Positions 37,296 to 50,300 of a stretch of DNA of 64,000 nucleotides are shown here, piece by piece. The position numbers and the translations under genes are program-made. Source of the DNA: Daphnia carinata (lineage: Eukaryota > Arthropoda > Branchiopoda > Diplostraca > Daphniidae); NCBI RefSeq assembly GCF_022539665.2, contig NC_081335.1:4154001-4218000 (forward strand), written 5' to 3'. A model generated the notes under the pieces. It was given only the letters and a program-made list of their open reading frames with translations. It was not told where the DNA came from and ran no database searches. Numbering within the stretch: the first letter of the stretch is position 1; every line of letters starts with the position of its first letter.

Positions 37296-38599
37296 CAAAA
37301 TTTGTTTGTTTTGTATGCTTTGATGTTGAACAAAATCAGAAAACATGTTTTGCTTCTGCTTATTTTACAAATCCATCACTATCGTACTGGTTAGAAAGTC
37401 CCTTTAGAAGACTCCATTGTCCTAGTGATGATGTTGGTTGGATGCAGCCTCTCCCACGTAGGCAAAACTAGAGAACGATTAGTACCCGTAATTATACATT
37501 ACCACTCACGGGCATCGTGATTGAAAAACCACGAATCTTTAACTCCTAATCGTAACAACATAGGCTGGGACAACTAAACTGCCACAAAAACAAAGCTTTT
37601 TGCATAAAACACAATGCTGATGCCTTCCTAATTTGCGTAATAACGTAAATTTTGAATCTCAAGTCCGCGTGGGGAACGCGAAATGAAATTCGGTAAGATA
37701 AATGGGCCATCTTTGCTAATAGGTCTGCAACTTGCTTGTTTTATAAATTAGAAATATACCTTCTAACCCTTTTTGAACAATATTTGTGTTTATTATAAGC
37801 TTTTTAAAAACAAATTCATTCCTAACAGCTGTATTTATAGCCAAAACGGTTCGATTGTTTCTTCATTCCCCCCCCCCCCCCTCCTCCTGTTTTATGGCAG
37901 AACTTAATCTCGAAGGGGCAAATTTTTCCATGTGAAAACAAGTATGAGGAGGTGTGACAAAATATAATTTTCTGTCTGGTAATCGTATTGTGTTAATCAT
38001 TCAAGTATAGTCTTGGTCATTTCGAAAAGAAAAAAAAAAAACATCTGAAACTGTACAGTACGTATGTGAATGTAAGCGACGCGGCAGCCGGGAAGGGCGG
38101 GAATCACGATGATTTCTCGAACAGCAGAATTAGCAACCCTGGAATTGTTAGCAGTCAACAATCAGAAAAAGCTTTTGGAGGGAAACTAAACTTAGCTACA
38201 TGGCCTGTAGTTTTTCATATTTATAATTTATCACTACATTTTCCTGTTGATTGATAATATTTTCGCACATCGTTGAATGATTGATGCCCTCGGCAATCCT
38301 GCAACATAACAGTGTCATAAAAAAATCCCTAAGGGCACATGGGCTGAGAAGAACAACCAAAATAAAAGCATGTCTGTACGAAGTGCCCCCACGACGTCTC
38401 TGCAACTGCTGCAAGTGAACGTAAGCTTCGGAAAAGTACAAACTAATATATTTCTGAACATAGTGTCATGCACATTGATTCAGCTTCCTCTAAAATCCGT
38501 AGTTTTAATTCATGTATATAAATTTGAATTCATTAGATTGTAGTAACTAAAGAATTCAGTGAATAGCCTACTACATAGAGTGATTGTTTGTGTTTTTAG
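37296..38599. other. intergenic: prefoldin 3' flank and egghead 5' region
   Basis: No supported coding exon. A C-run lies at 37,868-37,880. An acceptor at 38,598-38,599 directly before the egghead start codon implies at least one upstream non-coding exon of that gene in this stretch. Confidence 0.5.
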
Positions 38600-40390
38600 A
38601 TGGCGAGCTTCCTTAAGAGAAAAATTTGCCACTTGATCCACTGTGTGGCATTTATTGGAACAATTGCTTTACTCGTAAGCTTAGGTGGTGGAGTAGGAAA
38701 ACAGCAATCAAATGACCTCAAAGCCAAAGAAAATCTTAGTACATGGGAACGCTATGGATTTCTTTTAGCTGCCTTTCTGTATGCTACTAGGATCCTTACA
38801 CTTCTGTGCTTGCCCATGGCTTTATTTAATTTCTTGGGTCTTGTCCTTTTTAATGCATTTCCTCGCCAACCACCATTTAAGGTAAAAATTAATTCATTTA
38901 CTTCTATGCAATATATCATAGTCTGTGTTAAAAATTGACTTTAAATCGAAATTACGTTTAGGTTTACAGTAGGCGTCAACATGTCGCTACGCCCCTTATT
39001 TGTTTTCGGGTGGTTACCAAAGGTGACTTTCCCCAGTTGGTGCGCCGCAACATTTCAACAAACTTGAAAATTTGCCAGGAGGCAGGTCTAGAGCATTTCA
39101 CTTTCGAAGTTGTCACAGACAAATCAGTATCCTTGGCCGCTAACAAAAGGGTACGTGAGCTGGTAGTACCAGATGATTATGTCACAAAATCCGGAGCCCT
39201 CTACAAATCAAGAGCATTACAATATTGCCTAGAAAAAGAGGTAATTTGAAACGTAGTCATTCGGCGGCGAAAACCTAATTCGGAATCATATAATTGCAGG
39301 TCAACGTCTTGAACGATGAGGATTGGATCGTACATCTTGACGAGGAAACTCTTCTTACCGTTGGTTGTCTTAAAGGAATTGAAAATTTCATTTATGAAGG
39401 GAAGTATCAGTTTGGGCAAGGAGTGATAACGTATAATAATGGAAAGGTAAATTACGCAATTATCAATACAGACGTATATTAACATAATGCATGTAGGTAG
39501 TCAACCTGGTTTTAACGCTGTGTGATTCGATTCGTGTTGCTGACGATATGGGAAAAGTGCAATTTCAGCTCAAAGTTCTGCATATGCCAATTATGGGTTG
39601 GAAAGGATCGTATGTCGTGTCTAATGTAAGCAGAAGCCCTACTACCACTTTTCTCGATAAAGAATTAATGTTGAATTAATTTAAGGTTGGTGCTGAGAAA
39701 GATGTTAGCTTCGATCTTGGACCAAGAGGCTCAGTGGCAGAAGACGCTTACTTCGGTCTTTTAGCAGCCAGCAAGGGCTACTCATTCGGTTTCATTGAAG
39801 GGGATATGTTGGAAAAGTCTCCTTTCACTTTTAAAGATTTTCTTCGTCAAAGGAAACGGTGGCTCCAGGGTCTTCTTCTTGTTGTTCATTCATCAGAAAT
39901 TCCTCTAAGGTAAGCCATTATTAATTCTTATTTATCGTACGCAACTATCCAATATTATTGAAATATAGGTTTCGCATTCTACTTGGCTTCTGCGTATATG
40001 CCACAGCAACGGCACCGTTGACGACGTTAAATTTATTTCTCCAGCCGTGTTTCCCAATACAGATTGGCCGAGTAAGTTGGCAGAGCTTGATAACGTTAGT
40101 GTTCAACCGACATAATTTATGGCTATTAACAGTTTGTAGATTGGAGCGGATGTTTCGTTGGAGGTGTCATTTTGTACATGAATTTGTACGGAACGTTGAG
40201 GTCCTACAGCATAAAAGACGCTGGGATACTCAAAGTTCTACTTGTAGCCGTCTTAGGATTCGCTGTTCAACCTATTAAGTTCGTTCTTGAGGTAACTGCC
40301 ATCTTATGGGGTCTTATTACGCCGAAAAACGAGTTTGTAGTAGTCGATAAGAATGTACATTTGAGCTCAGTTTTGTCTACCTTACCGTAA
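38600..40390 (+). CDS. egh: egghead beta-1,4-mannosyltransferase
   Basis: Seven exons: 38600-38881, 38962-39240, 39300-39446, 39497-39625, 39686-39909, 39969-40071 and 40133-40390; all phases match, 473 residues, close to Drosophila Egghead. Membrane segments lie near the N-terminus (FIGTIALLVSLGG, ALFNFLGLVLFNAF) and in the last two exons. The family 2 glycosyltransferase core shows IVHLDEETLL, SVAEDAYFG and the QRKRWLQG motif (QxxRW type), followed by LLVVHS. Egghead transfers mannose from GDP-mannose to glucosylceramide, making the mannosyl-glucosyl-ceramide core of arthropod glycosphingolipids in the Golgi. The last exon begins FVDWSG after the acceptor at 40,132; the nearer AG at 40,139 would break the frame. 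Confidence 0.96.
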
Positions 40391-41077
40391 ACTAGTAAAT
40401 TATTCAGCTGTCCTAAACGGAGACGCTAGACATATTTTTCCGTCTTTCTTAATGTTTATGAACCGCTTATTATCCGTGACAGCCAAAAATGTAACCAAGT
40501 TACATGTTATTTAATATACGTTGCGTGCCATGTTTGCCCCACTAAATTACAACAATTTATCCAACGTTTGATTTAAAATAATAATATTTTAGTAGTATTT
40601 ACAAGGAACTACGGAGTGTGGCTTTGAACAATATTTAGACTGGAAAAATAGACCTTGGACTAGGCATCTGGTGGCGGTTACCCACTGACCTTTTCTATCT
40701 GTTACGATGGCTTCTATGCTTCAATTGTGCAAACAACGTTTGTGGAAACAAAATGGAGATCTTTAGACAGTAACTGACGTGCTTGTGAATAATTGTTTTT
40801 TAATTCTATTTCTTTTTCTCTGCAAGATAGTTTTAACCAATATGGTCTACTTGACAAGGGTAAGAAGAAAGTGCTCTTATTTTATATTCAAACATAGTAA
40901 AGCGGCTGCTTGTTTCTTTAGTGACAAATAAAGGAATGCAGAGACCGGTGACAATCAACCTGAACAGTTAAGTGAAGAAAGTAAACATGGAACACTGGGT
41001 CACCAAAACAAAGCGAGATTACTAAACCAACCGTTTGGTAAATATACTAACGGTGATGGTTACAGCATGCTCGCGTT
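40391..41077. other. convergent 3' flanks of egghead and the ART-like gene
   Basis: AT-rich spacer between convergent genes. Nothing coding is supported; it should hold both 3' UTRs. Confidence 0.5.
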
Positions 41078-42205
41078 CTACGTGTAACTGACTGAAGACA
41101 TCGTTATCTGAATGGCCCTGTTTCCGTCCGGAAAAATCATATCACCGATAGCTGTTACGAAGAACTGCGCGTCTTGAGCAATAAGGTATTCTTCATCTTC
41201 TGGTACAACACTGTATGGCGCGATGTGGTTTGCATGTTTCGTTCCCTGGATTAGAAAAATCGTCCCTTGTCCAGTAGAAGAATTGGCGTACTTTTGGGCG
41301 ATTGCCAAATTCGTACTCGATGACAAAAACCTATTGAAACGGATATACTGATTCACTTCAGCTGGTACTGTGTAATTGACTCCCCTATAAAGCTCGAAGT
41401 CATAATCTTGGCACGCAAGCAAAAGAAGACCAAAGAAACCCTTGTAGTAGTACGAATTATAATCAGAGTCATCGCGGAACGCGCTTGTTTCGTCATTGAA
41501 CGTAGCATAGAGATATTCTGGTTCTGACATGGAGTACGCATATGCGGCCAATTGTTCCTGTAAAAATGATCCACCAATTAAGTTTTGATATATTTTAAAC
41601 TCCTTTTTTGGGTGGGTGGGGGTGGCTTACTGAATTGTAAGTTGGATTCGTAGCGACAGCGATGTCCCAAGTAATTCTTAATTTTTCATTGTGTGCCATA
41701 TCGTCCTCGAGCATGATCTCTGCTCGCACCGTAGGAAGCACTGCAGGATCCAACTCATAAAGATCGTAGGTGACGTTCAAATATAAGTTAGGTTGCCGAT
41801 AGAAGGGTTCGTATGACCTTTCTACTCCGTATGCGTCTATGTCGACATTTACACCAGTTTGGGGATCAATTATTGGCGATCTATAGATGCGTGAGAATAT
41901 GAAAAAGGTCAATGTTACAGCACACGGTTCCATTGTCGTAAGAATCTGCTATTCTCTTAACATTGTTTTTTTTTATCGTAGTAGGCTAAGGCTTATTCGT
42001 ATTTGTTACTGTTATGCGATATTACACAAATGCTTAGTTTTAAAAATGTTTATGTATTGTGTAGCAAGAAGGTGAAAAATTTTATGTTTAAAATAGTATT
42101 CAAAAATCTAAAATATGTAATTTATGCAGGTTGTACTCACGTGCTACTTAAAAGACCATTGAACAGAAGAACAGCAAGCAAGGCAAACATTTTATTGGAC
42201 GCCAT
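41078..42205 (-). CDS. secreted mono-ADP-ribosyltransferase-like protein (R-S-E class)
   Basis: Three minus-strand exons: 42205-42141, 41880-41631 and 41557-41078, phases consistent, 264 residues. A signal peptide (MFALLAVLLFNGLLS) opens it. The C-terminal exon carries, in order and at family spacing, the three landmarks of the arginine-specific ART fold: YRGVN (NAD-binding Arg), FLSSSTN (Ser-Thr-Ser strand) and PEDEEYLI, an ExE pair. IFLIQGTKHANHIAPYS fits the strand before the ExE loop. Such enzymes move ADP-ribose from NAD to arginine of target proteins. No C-terminal hydrophobic GPI or membrane segment is seen, so it is probably released. Domain call is from motifs only; activity and target are unknown. 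Confidence 0.72.
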
Positions 42206-42246
42206 CGTTGGAAACGCATCAGATCTGTTCAACTGCGCGACAAACA

Positions 42247-42280
42247 TTGAAGTCTTGTTGAGCTCAGGTATTTTATATAT
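42247..42280 (-). promoter_or_regulatory. TATA box of the ART-like gene
   Basis: On the minus strand TATATAAAA occupies 42280-42272, about 70 bases upstream of the start codon at 42205. An initiator-like TTCAATG lies about 30 bases downstream. Spacing is right for a focused promoter of a regulated gene. Confidence 0.5.
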
Positions 42281-43181
42281 CGGAGCATATATTCATAGGC
42301 CATACTGGGCAAGCCATTCCAGTTCTCTAGAAAACCGACAAAAATCTGTTTGTGGTAAGACCCATAAGCGCTGCTCCCGTTGACTGTTATTCCTGTTTGA
42401 AGCCTGTTAGTACTCAAATAGGAAGTAACACTTGTAGAGTCAGATGAGAACTGGTGCGGTGGCAGTGTCAATACGTAAACGAAACTTTACATGCCAAACA
42501 GATGATGTTATTAAAAATAAGTTTAGAATCCTGTTGATATTGCTAGCATTTATACATAACGCGTACGTCGAAAACATGCATAGCTATCCTTGCTTAAAAT
42601 GCCAGTAAATGATCTTAACCAAAATGTCAATAAATGTGATCGTGATTTTTTTAAATAGTCGAAATGTGGTGTCCCTGAAAAATATAATAACACACGGAGC
42701 TGTGTTTCTCATAAAACTCCGTCTCCCCAAAAAGGCATTTTCAGTCATAGACTGTTCCCTTAAAAGGAATAGATGCATCATGTCTAGCGTGTTGGCGTGT
42801 GACTGACTAAGAAGATGCATTAGTTGCCTTAACACGGCTCAGTAGGGATGTAATTCTCTCATTTTTCAATGGTTAAAACTTCCAGGTCACGATATAAGCT
42901 TTATCTCTGATTTGCCGTTAAATTGGGAGCCTTTGACAGAACCACAACAGTTGTAAACACGGAAAACAATCCAGGGTTGCATGATTTTTTGGCGCGGTAT
43001 TGAAAAGTTCTAATTTGGCATCGCTGTTGCTTTCATTTAAAATTGTTCAATCGTCAACTATCTGAAGCAACCGACTCTTTGCTGTTGAACATTTTATTTG
43101 TTGTCGTTAGAAAACTATTCATCCGTCGTTCAGGCAAAATATTTACGAAAGTCGTGCCATCGACATTAAGTTCTAGCCATC
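42281..43181. other. divergent intergenic region, ART-like gene / HURP-like gene
   Basis: About 900 bases between divergent genes. Open frames of 60-80 codons show no resemblance to known proteins. It should contain the HURP promoter near 43,000-43,180. Confidence 0.4.
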
Positions 43182-45447
43182 ATGAATCGAAATGGACTTT
43201 ACAAAATGTCGGGTCTAAGATGTGCAAATTCTGCTAAAGCCCGAGCCCAAAGAATAGATGAACAAAATGGGAATCGTCGTACAGCCCGGTAAGATAACTA
43301 ACTTTTTGTGGCTTTGAAAACACAAAGCTGTAAACATATGTTTTTTGGTGTTTGGTCCAGGCAAGCGAAGAATGATGCTAAAAGAGGTCTTGTGGAAATT
43401 GACCCAAACGTTTTGAATGCCAGCCAAAAGAATTCCAATGTGACTGCTGAGTTAACCCATCAACAAAAATTGCAAGAGAGGTTAGCTAGGCTACAAATAT
43501 GGCGTCAGGAGAAAATAGCAGCTGAAGAAAAAGCAAAGGCAACCAAAAAAGCACCCTTTTTAGTGCCAGGTGTTTCAAAAGTTAATAAAGCCATGGTTGA
43601 AACAATTCCTTCGACAAGCATAAAAGTGGCTAACACAAGAGTCACTCGATCACAGACCAAAAAACCTGTGGAACCAGTAAAACAATGGACTATCACGTCA
43701 AATAATTCTTTACCAGGAAAAAAACAACCAAATAATGAAAAGAAAGAAAATGAAGCACCAAACAATGAAAAATCATTTGCTCCAAAAGGATTTGTTTTTA
43801 CTGCACCCAAAGGTGAGAAGAGTTCTAAAGGAATGAATTGATTTTTTTTTTCATTTATCTATGTTTCAATTTTAGAAATATCAGTGAAAGCTATGGAGAT
43901 TCAAGATGCAATTAATGTGCAAAATAAGGATACTTGCTCTAAATCTGGAACACCACAAAGGACAATGTCCTCTGGTGCTGAAAATGAAGACATCAGAATC
44001 TCACCACTTGTGGTTAACCACCCTTGGATTTCTACTACAAGAGGTTCCTCATCCAAGAAACAACGAATGAGCCTGGAAATATTTTCAAACCAAGAGCCTC
44101 TGTCTTCTCCAATCCTGAAGAAGAGATCTACCAGCGAAAGAAAGTCTGTGGTGGAACTTAGCAACCCGGATGCCGTAAAGTTTCGAGCCCTTATGGCTAG
44201 TGAAGGAACCCGTCTGACAGATCTTTGCAATAGCTATGAACAACTCCTGACAAGTGGTGATATTCCTGAAGAGGAAACCGGCTCGGTTCGCACCGTTATT
44301 GGTCAAGCACATCTTCTTCAACGAGAGCGATTTACACAATTCGCAGGCCTCGTTAATCAGTTTGAAAATAAAACGGGCGAAAAAGAAATCACAGCATCCG
44401 ATTTAGAAGGATTTTGGGAAATGATTTATCTGCAGGTAGCTATTATAATACTTCCTAATATTTTCGCAAATGATCTTAATCTTCATCTTGCGTTAGGTTT
44501 CAGATGTCGATAAAAAATTTGAAGAATTGGAAAAACTGAAGGAGAGTGGTTGGGTACGTACTGAGGATGTTCCAGAACAGAACAAAAAGCTTAAAGTTAC
44601 CACTAAAAAGAAAGCTCCCGTTGCTCGCCCAGCCAAATCGAATATGCGGGCTCTTATCGCTGCGGCCCGCAAAAAACAACTAGCAGAGAAAAGCTGTGGG
44701 TTAGTCAGAACATCAATCAATCACATAAATTTTCAGATTTATCATCGTTACTTTGATCTCACTTGAATTTTGCATTAGATCGCCTTCTATTAAAAGAAGA
44801 AGTTCTCTTCTCATGTCTCCCGCAAGAACCCCGGGAAAACGGCAATCCCTGAGACGATCTGTTTTACTAAATTCTGCCAAAAAACCTGTATTCATCGTAA
44901 CAGGCATCGCACCTTCTGATGTAGAAGAACCAGCCAAGGAAAATGATGCAGTAGCCGTAAACGTCACTCCGGGCCGAAAAAAGACCTACAGGTATCGTAG
45001 ATGTTCTTATCATTGTTAATTCTCAACGTTATCTCCTTATTTATTCATTTCTAGCCGACAAACAGAACAGGGCATTGATTCCGTTAGCTCCGAAGAACGT
45101 TTGTCAGTTGAATTTGATACTTTGAAAAACGACCCAGAATCGGCTGACTGTGTAACGCCCCTCAGAGTTTTCCGTTCTCCCCGTGAAATCAAACCTTCAA
45201 ATGTTCAACTGCAAACCGGTAAGGATCAACTATTCTGTAAATAGCTTGCTGATTAATATGCTGAATCTTTTTATTAGGAAACGACGCACCTGAAGTAGAA
45301 GAAAACGTTTTTTGTAGCCCACGTCGAAGCACTAGAATTCGCGGCCTCAATAACAGCAAAATCGTCCCTATGGGGCGGGCAAGCCTCCTTCCAACTAACT
45401 ATCTTTCGCCCGTTACGCCGAGTGAGAATTTAATCTCATTTGATTGA
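43182..45447 (+). CDS. mars: HURP/DLGAP5-like (mars) GKAP-domain microtubule protein
   Basis: Seven exons: 43182-43288, 43361-43812, 43876-44435, 44497-44699, 44779-44991, 45055-45218 and 45278-45447; phases match, 622 residues. The N-terminal third is basic with a predicted helix (LQERLARLQIWRQEKIAAEE), fitting the microtubule-binding part of HURP. The middle has the GKAP domain: FRALMASEGTRLTDLCNSYE, VRTVIGQAHLLQRERFTQF, EKEITASDLEGFWEMIYLQ and SDVDKKFEELEKLKESGW, split by an intron where related genes split. The C-terminal part is Ser/Lys/Arg-rich with several SP and TP sites. HURP stabilises kinetochore fibres under Aurora A and Ran control. A polyadenylation AATAAA lies at 45,718. It could be another GKAP paralogue, but no neuronal DLGAP features are present. 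Confidence 0.86.
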
Positions 45448-47321
45448 AGCAATGAAGGTTTAAGCGCTCAAACACCAAGGTATGTGCCAATACCATCCGT
45501 ATGTGTTTCCCTTCTTAAAATTGTTTTTGCCACATGTGCTTGTCTTTTTTTCTTCCACGTAAAACGAATTGCGTTTCTTATCAACTATGTTGATCTTCCA
45601 ATCAAAGTAAAGTGTGAAAATAACTGGACCAGCAATAAAGTAAATACCTATGTAATCATGTCGTCCTTGAGATAAGCCGTGTTTGAAAACAACATTCCTT
45701 GTTAGTGATTTCGTTTCAATAAACACAGCATGCAACAGGTAGCTACCATAGATGAGATAAAAAAATTTATGCTATAAAAAAAGTATGACGCATTTTGAAT
45801 ATAGCCCTCCAGCTACCTCTTAACCAGAATAAGCTCTCTGGCACCGCTGTAGCAAATTTGGGCGGTAAATGTTTACTTGTTTGTTACTCAACTGCTTAAA
45901 TATTCAAGCGCTTAGCTTCTTACCGCTAGGTGGCACCCTGTTGTATTGGGATAGATACCGAAGGTAGCAAGAGAAAAAAAAAACGTCGTCATTCCCACAA
46001 CAGTTTTCAACGAGAGCTAAGGCTATGAATGGCGGCTCGAGCTTCTAGTTGTTACAGTGTCAAACCATCAGGCGTTGTCCAGTCCACTGCCTCACTTTTA
46101 AATGTTTTTGCACAGGTTTAAACGTTTGATCAAGTGTGACCCGAGAACAAGTGACACCCAACAAGACAACGCCGACACTTCAAACAGAAATCTCGAGTCG
46201 TTCAGTGTTGATGCAGTAGTTTTCCTAAGGTAAAGCACATTCCAACCAATTTTTTTTCGCCTCAGAAGTTTCGACGTCAGTGACAAAGGTAGGCAAACGA
46301 AGGTATTGCCTAGTAGATTGCACTATTGTAAACGAAGTAAAGAGCCAATCAAATATTTCACAGACAATGTTTCCAGGCTTTTCTTTTTTGTTCTTCAATA
46401 ACTGTTTTCCATTCCTCTTTTGGCTCAGTTTTTTGGGGCTTCGTTTTCGACCAACTTTCGTTATTCGTTTCGAAAGACTCATTCTTTTTTTTTATTCTCT
46501 GTGCGGTGAGTCAAATGGGCTAGGGCGAAAATAACAAACGAAAAAAGAAGAGAAACACCTAAAAGAGAGACCGATGGCTCATGGGTAGAGACACCTGAAT
46601 TCGTAATAAGTCAGGGGGGAGGTCTCGATTTAACATTCTGTTTGTAGAACATAAAAAAAAAGAAAACGGGCGCGGGAAGAGTCTGCACCAGCCACGTGTA
46701 CGTGACCGCCAGGAATTGAATCTCGCAATTTGAATGAATTTCGACAGTTACGATCATTGGGCGCGATAAGAATTGGGAGGTTGGCTTTCAAAAATTTATA
46801 CGTCGGCATGCCCATGTCTTCCTTCCCCCTTTTCAGCGATTCGTAGACATTTGTAACACTCTACCCGAACTGTGCGTGATGAAAGCGACGTTCCTTTTGT
46901 GAAGGAATACCTTACCGTCAGTAATGAAATGTAAAACCGGATGAGATGTATAGATTCCAACGTGTCTCGTAGCCTTGGTCGCTGCGACGTTTCCTTTGCA
47001 CGAGTTGCCCGAGGGCTTTAAAGACTACACCGGCATTTACAATGTGACTGGGACGGTTTTTGATTTTTTTTTTTTTGTTTTGTTTTTCAAACTTGCTCTC
47101 ACACACATTTTGCGGTAAAACAATAAAAATATGCCGTGTGACCTTGCTCAAAAGCGAGCTTTATTTTTTTTTTTCTCGTGGTAACATTTTAACGGAATTA
47201 TTTCGTACGACCCGTTAACGAATCGTGTTCACAATCAAATCGATATATAACTAATTTGTTTATTTCTCTATTACGGCAGGTTGTTTTTCTTTGATTTTCT
47301 CTGTGGAAGTAAAGGAAGCGA
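45448..47321. other. intergenic and probable 5' region of the KASH gene
   Basis: Contains the HURP 3' UTR up to about 45,730. A CTCF-like CCGCTAGGTGGCACC lies at 45,923-45,937. A very degenerate tRNA-like block at about 46,565-46,640 was noted. An acceptor-type pyrimidine tract and AG just before 47,280 suggest an upstream non-coding exon of the KASH gene within this stretch. No coding exon is supported. Confidence 0.45.
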
Positions 47322-50300
47322 ATGTCCACATCCAATGGCTTCAGAGATGGTGACCAGACTTCTTCGGCCGGACGTGGACCATCAGCCAAGGCTGCACCGG
47401 CCTGGCACCATCAACAGAGCGTCAAGGATCCATTGGAAGACGTATTTTTAAAACCGTAAGTCTTTGTTGGGACCTTCGAAAAGCAGCAATGTCTTAGCAA
47501 AAAAAAAAAAAAGTGAAAGAGAGAGTATGACTAAAGCCTTCTGGCAACTCAGTCGTGCTTTGCGTAGTTGCTATTTTTTTTCTTCTTCTTCTTCTCAAGT
47601 TTCACCGATAGCGATCACCTACCTAGAATTTCAAATTTTGCGTGTTTTTATAACGCAAGATTTCCCTAAATGGTGGTGATTTTTGTTTGTTTGCCTGTGT
47701 GTTCGTGTGTGTGTGCGTTGGCGTAGGATTTTCTCGATTCGTGAAAGGCCGTTTGTAAGCTAGATTAGCGACGGTAAACCTTGGAAATAGTTAAACTATG
47801 TAAGAAAACATATTTTTTTTCTTTGAACACCTTTATGATTGTGAAATTCTTGTTGTTTTTCCAGTCCACCTCACACTATGAGTATCCTTGCACTGTATAA
47901 GAAAAACATGTTTTAATTTTAAAACAGGTTTCTCGTGCTGAAGGTGAGAAAAGTATAGGGGGTGCAACTCAAACTTGTTTTTCATTTACCTTTTTGGAAA
48001 ATGGACAGCCTTTGAGCTGAGGGCATGCTGTGGTATTTTGAGACTTTGGGGGATTTCGGGACGCTTAAAGGATCCATATGATCGAAACTGTTCTCACGAA
48101 GCTCTTGGAAGCGAAGATAGTGTCTAATACAGAGCAGAATATTGAGATCATAGGTCGAAGGCTTTAAAATAGATCAGTTTTCATTGTGTAAACATCATGC
48201 ACGGCCGAGGGGAAAGACGACTGACAGATGGCCCCAAGTCGATAGCTGGTCCCCATGTTCTTTTCTAAGTTTTATCTAAACATTTCCACGTTTCAAGCTA
48301 GGCAACTTGAGAAAGCTGCCTCATAACAAAAATAAAACCCCAATGAAACAGAGAAGGCTTCGTGCTTTTTCCTTCTCTCGCGGCTTCTGTTTCATTCTGA
48401 CTTGCCTCCAACTGGAAACGAATATCGTCCACTTGTGTTTTTTCAAAAAAAAAAAAAAATTCTTACGTTAGAACTGTAGGCTGTAAAGTGATTATGTCGT
48501 CAACCGGTACAGCATATATTGATCTGTTCCTTTTTTTGTATGTTTAAAGGATGGAAAAGCCATGGAAGTCACCACCGCCTGCCAGTGGAGGAAAGCCTAA
48601 CTCGGTGTCTGCTCCACTGGCTATGCAAATGAATAGCTCAACTCCACTCCACTTCAATTCGGCAGTGGCTCTTTCTCCGGGGAACATGTCGGCGAGCACG
48701 ACACGCGTGTCACTCGACCTATTCCACAAAAACGCATTCCGATATAACATGGAACAGCCATCCCGACCTTCGCTCACTACTGGTTAGCGTTATTTTTCTT
48801 TTTATTTTTTTTATTTTTGAACGAAACAATCAGAAATGAATCATAAATTGCATCGCTATTAACGCAATTCTTTTTTTGGATGAATAGATTTCGCTCTTTC
48901 GGCTTTAAAGAACAGCTTTTCCATGTCGTCGTTGTCGCAAACGAGTCATCCCGGAGGGGCTGGATCGCCAGCTGATACGCCACCGTCTGCCGCTCAGCAG
49001 ACGCCGGATGTAGCCGCTCGGCTTAAATGGGAACGACCTTTTAACAGCTTGACTCGCCTCAAGTAAATTTCATTTAATTCATTTCTTTAAATTTTATTTA
49101 TTTTATTTCCTTGTTTCGCACCCCGTATGGCTTCAATTGAATTAACAATCTTATTTTTGGAACTCGACAGAGAGAGAGGGGCAGGGAGAGTTCATTGGCG
49201 CCGCTCTTTTGGTGCGTCTCCGTTGAACGTTAAAGAAGATGCGCCAGTGAACGTTCAAGGATCGACTGGCCAACATAATGCCAACACGGACTGGCTGGGC
49301 AACGCCGACTACACTTTCCTGATGAGCTGCGACTTGATTGAAAGTTGCCGCAGCCTCAACGGTGAAATGTCGTGGGATAATGGCGACCTGGAGCATTTGA
49401 GAATGGGCGACGTGAGTGCCCGATCAACGGTCAAAAACAACCAGTCCGTAGCTGTAGGCTGTCAGACTGATGCTGAAGTCAACATTCCGGGTATACCCAC
49501 TTTGTATTCCGTTATTGTCACTATATCTTTTGCGTTGTTGTAAACAAGCCAAGTTTGGACGAAGAGAAAATCTTGTCTTGACTTGTCTGGCTTTGAAAAA
49601 AAAAACAACTCGTTATATTGTCGTCTTATTATTTTTGTTTTTGTTTGTGTTTTTGCAGATTTGCAATTGCAATTGCGATTACTTCGAGAGTGGTTGAAAC
49701 GCATGGAGAACAAGGTGCCGAAACTCGTCTTGCGTCCCAAGTGGACGCGGGAAACTTTGGATCGTCGTATCGCCAGCTATAAGGTTAGTGTTTTCGCTGA
49801 TATTTGCTGATAGATGGCTTTGGCATGCGTAGTTGTCGCTAGATGGCGGAATTTTGCGGTTTCCTTGATTAGTGTTAATAAGTACCGCTAGGTGGCTTTA
49901 TTATTGTCGATAGTTATCGCTAGGTGGCGCACACTAGTGTTAATGGCTACCGGTAGATGGTGCGCAATGCCTGAGCTTTTCGAATTCGCGCACATTTTTA
50001 CATTACTCGGTTTGCGATTCGTGAATCTGCGTTCGGCGGAAAACTATTGTTAGGTCGAACGTTTTCTCTTTTTCTTTGATTTTCTGTTTCCGAGATTGTG
50101 GGAGGACAAGGGGGATGATTCGTATATAAAAAAAAAAAAAGAGAATGAAAAGTTGACAATGAAAAGAAAGAATGTTTGGAGTGTGACGGCTTGTAACAGG
50201 ATTTTATTCTCGATTCGGCTCACAGCCGATGGTCAGACGGTTGAATAGTGGGCGATACAAGAGCGGCAGACGGTGCGCAGAATCCCATTAGAGTCGCTCA

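Noticed and set aside
46565-46640. tRNA-like block (GGCTCATGGGTAGAGACACC)
   Set aside because: Only a D-arm-like piece is credible; the anticodon and T arms do not fold convincingly.
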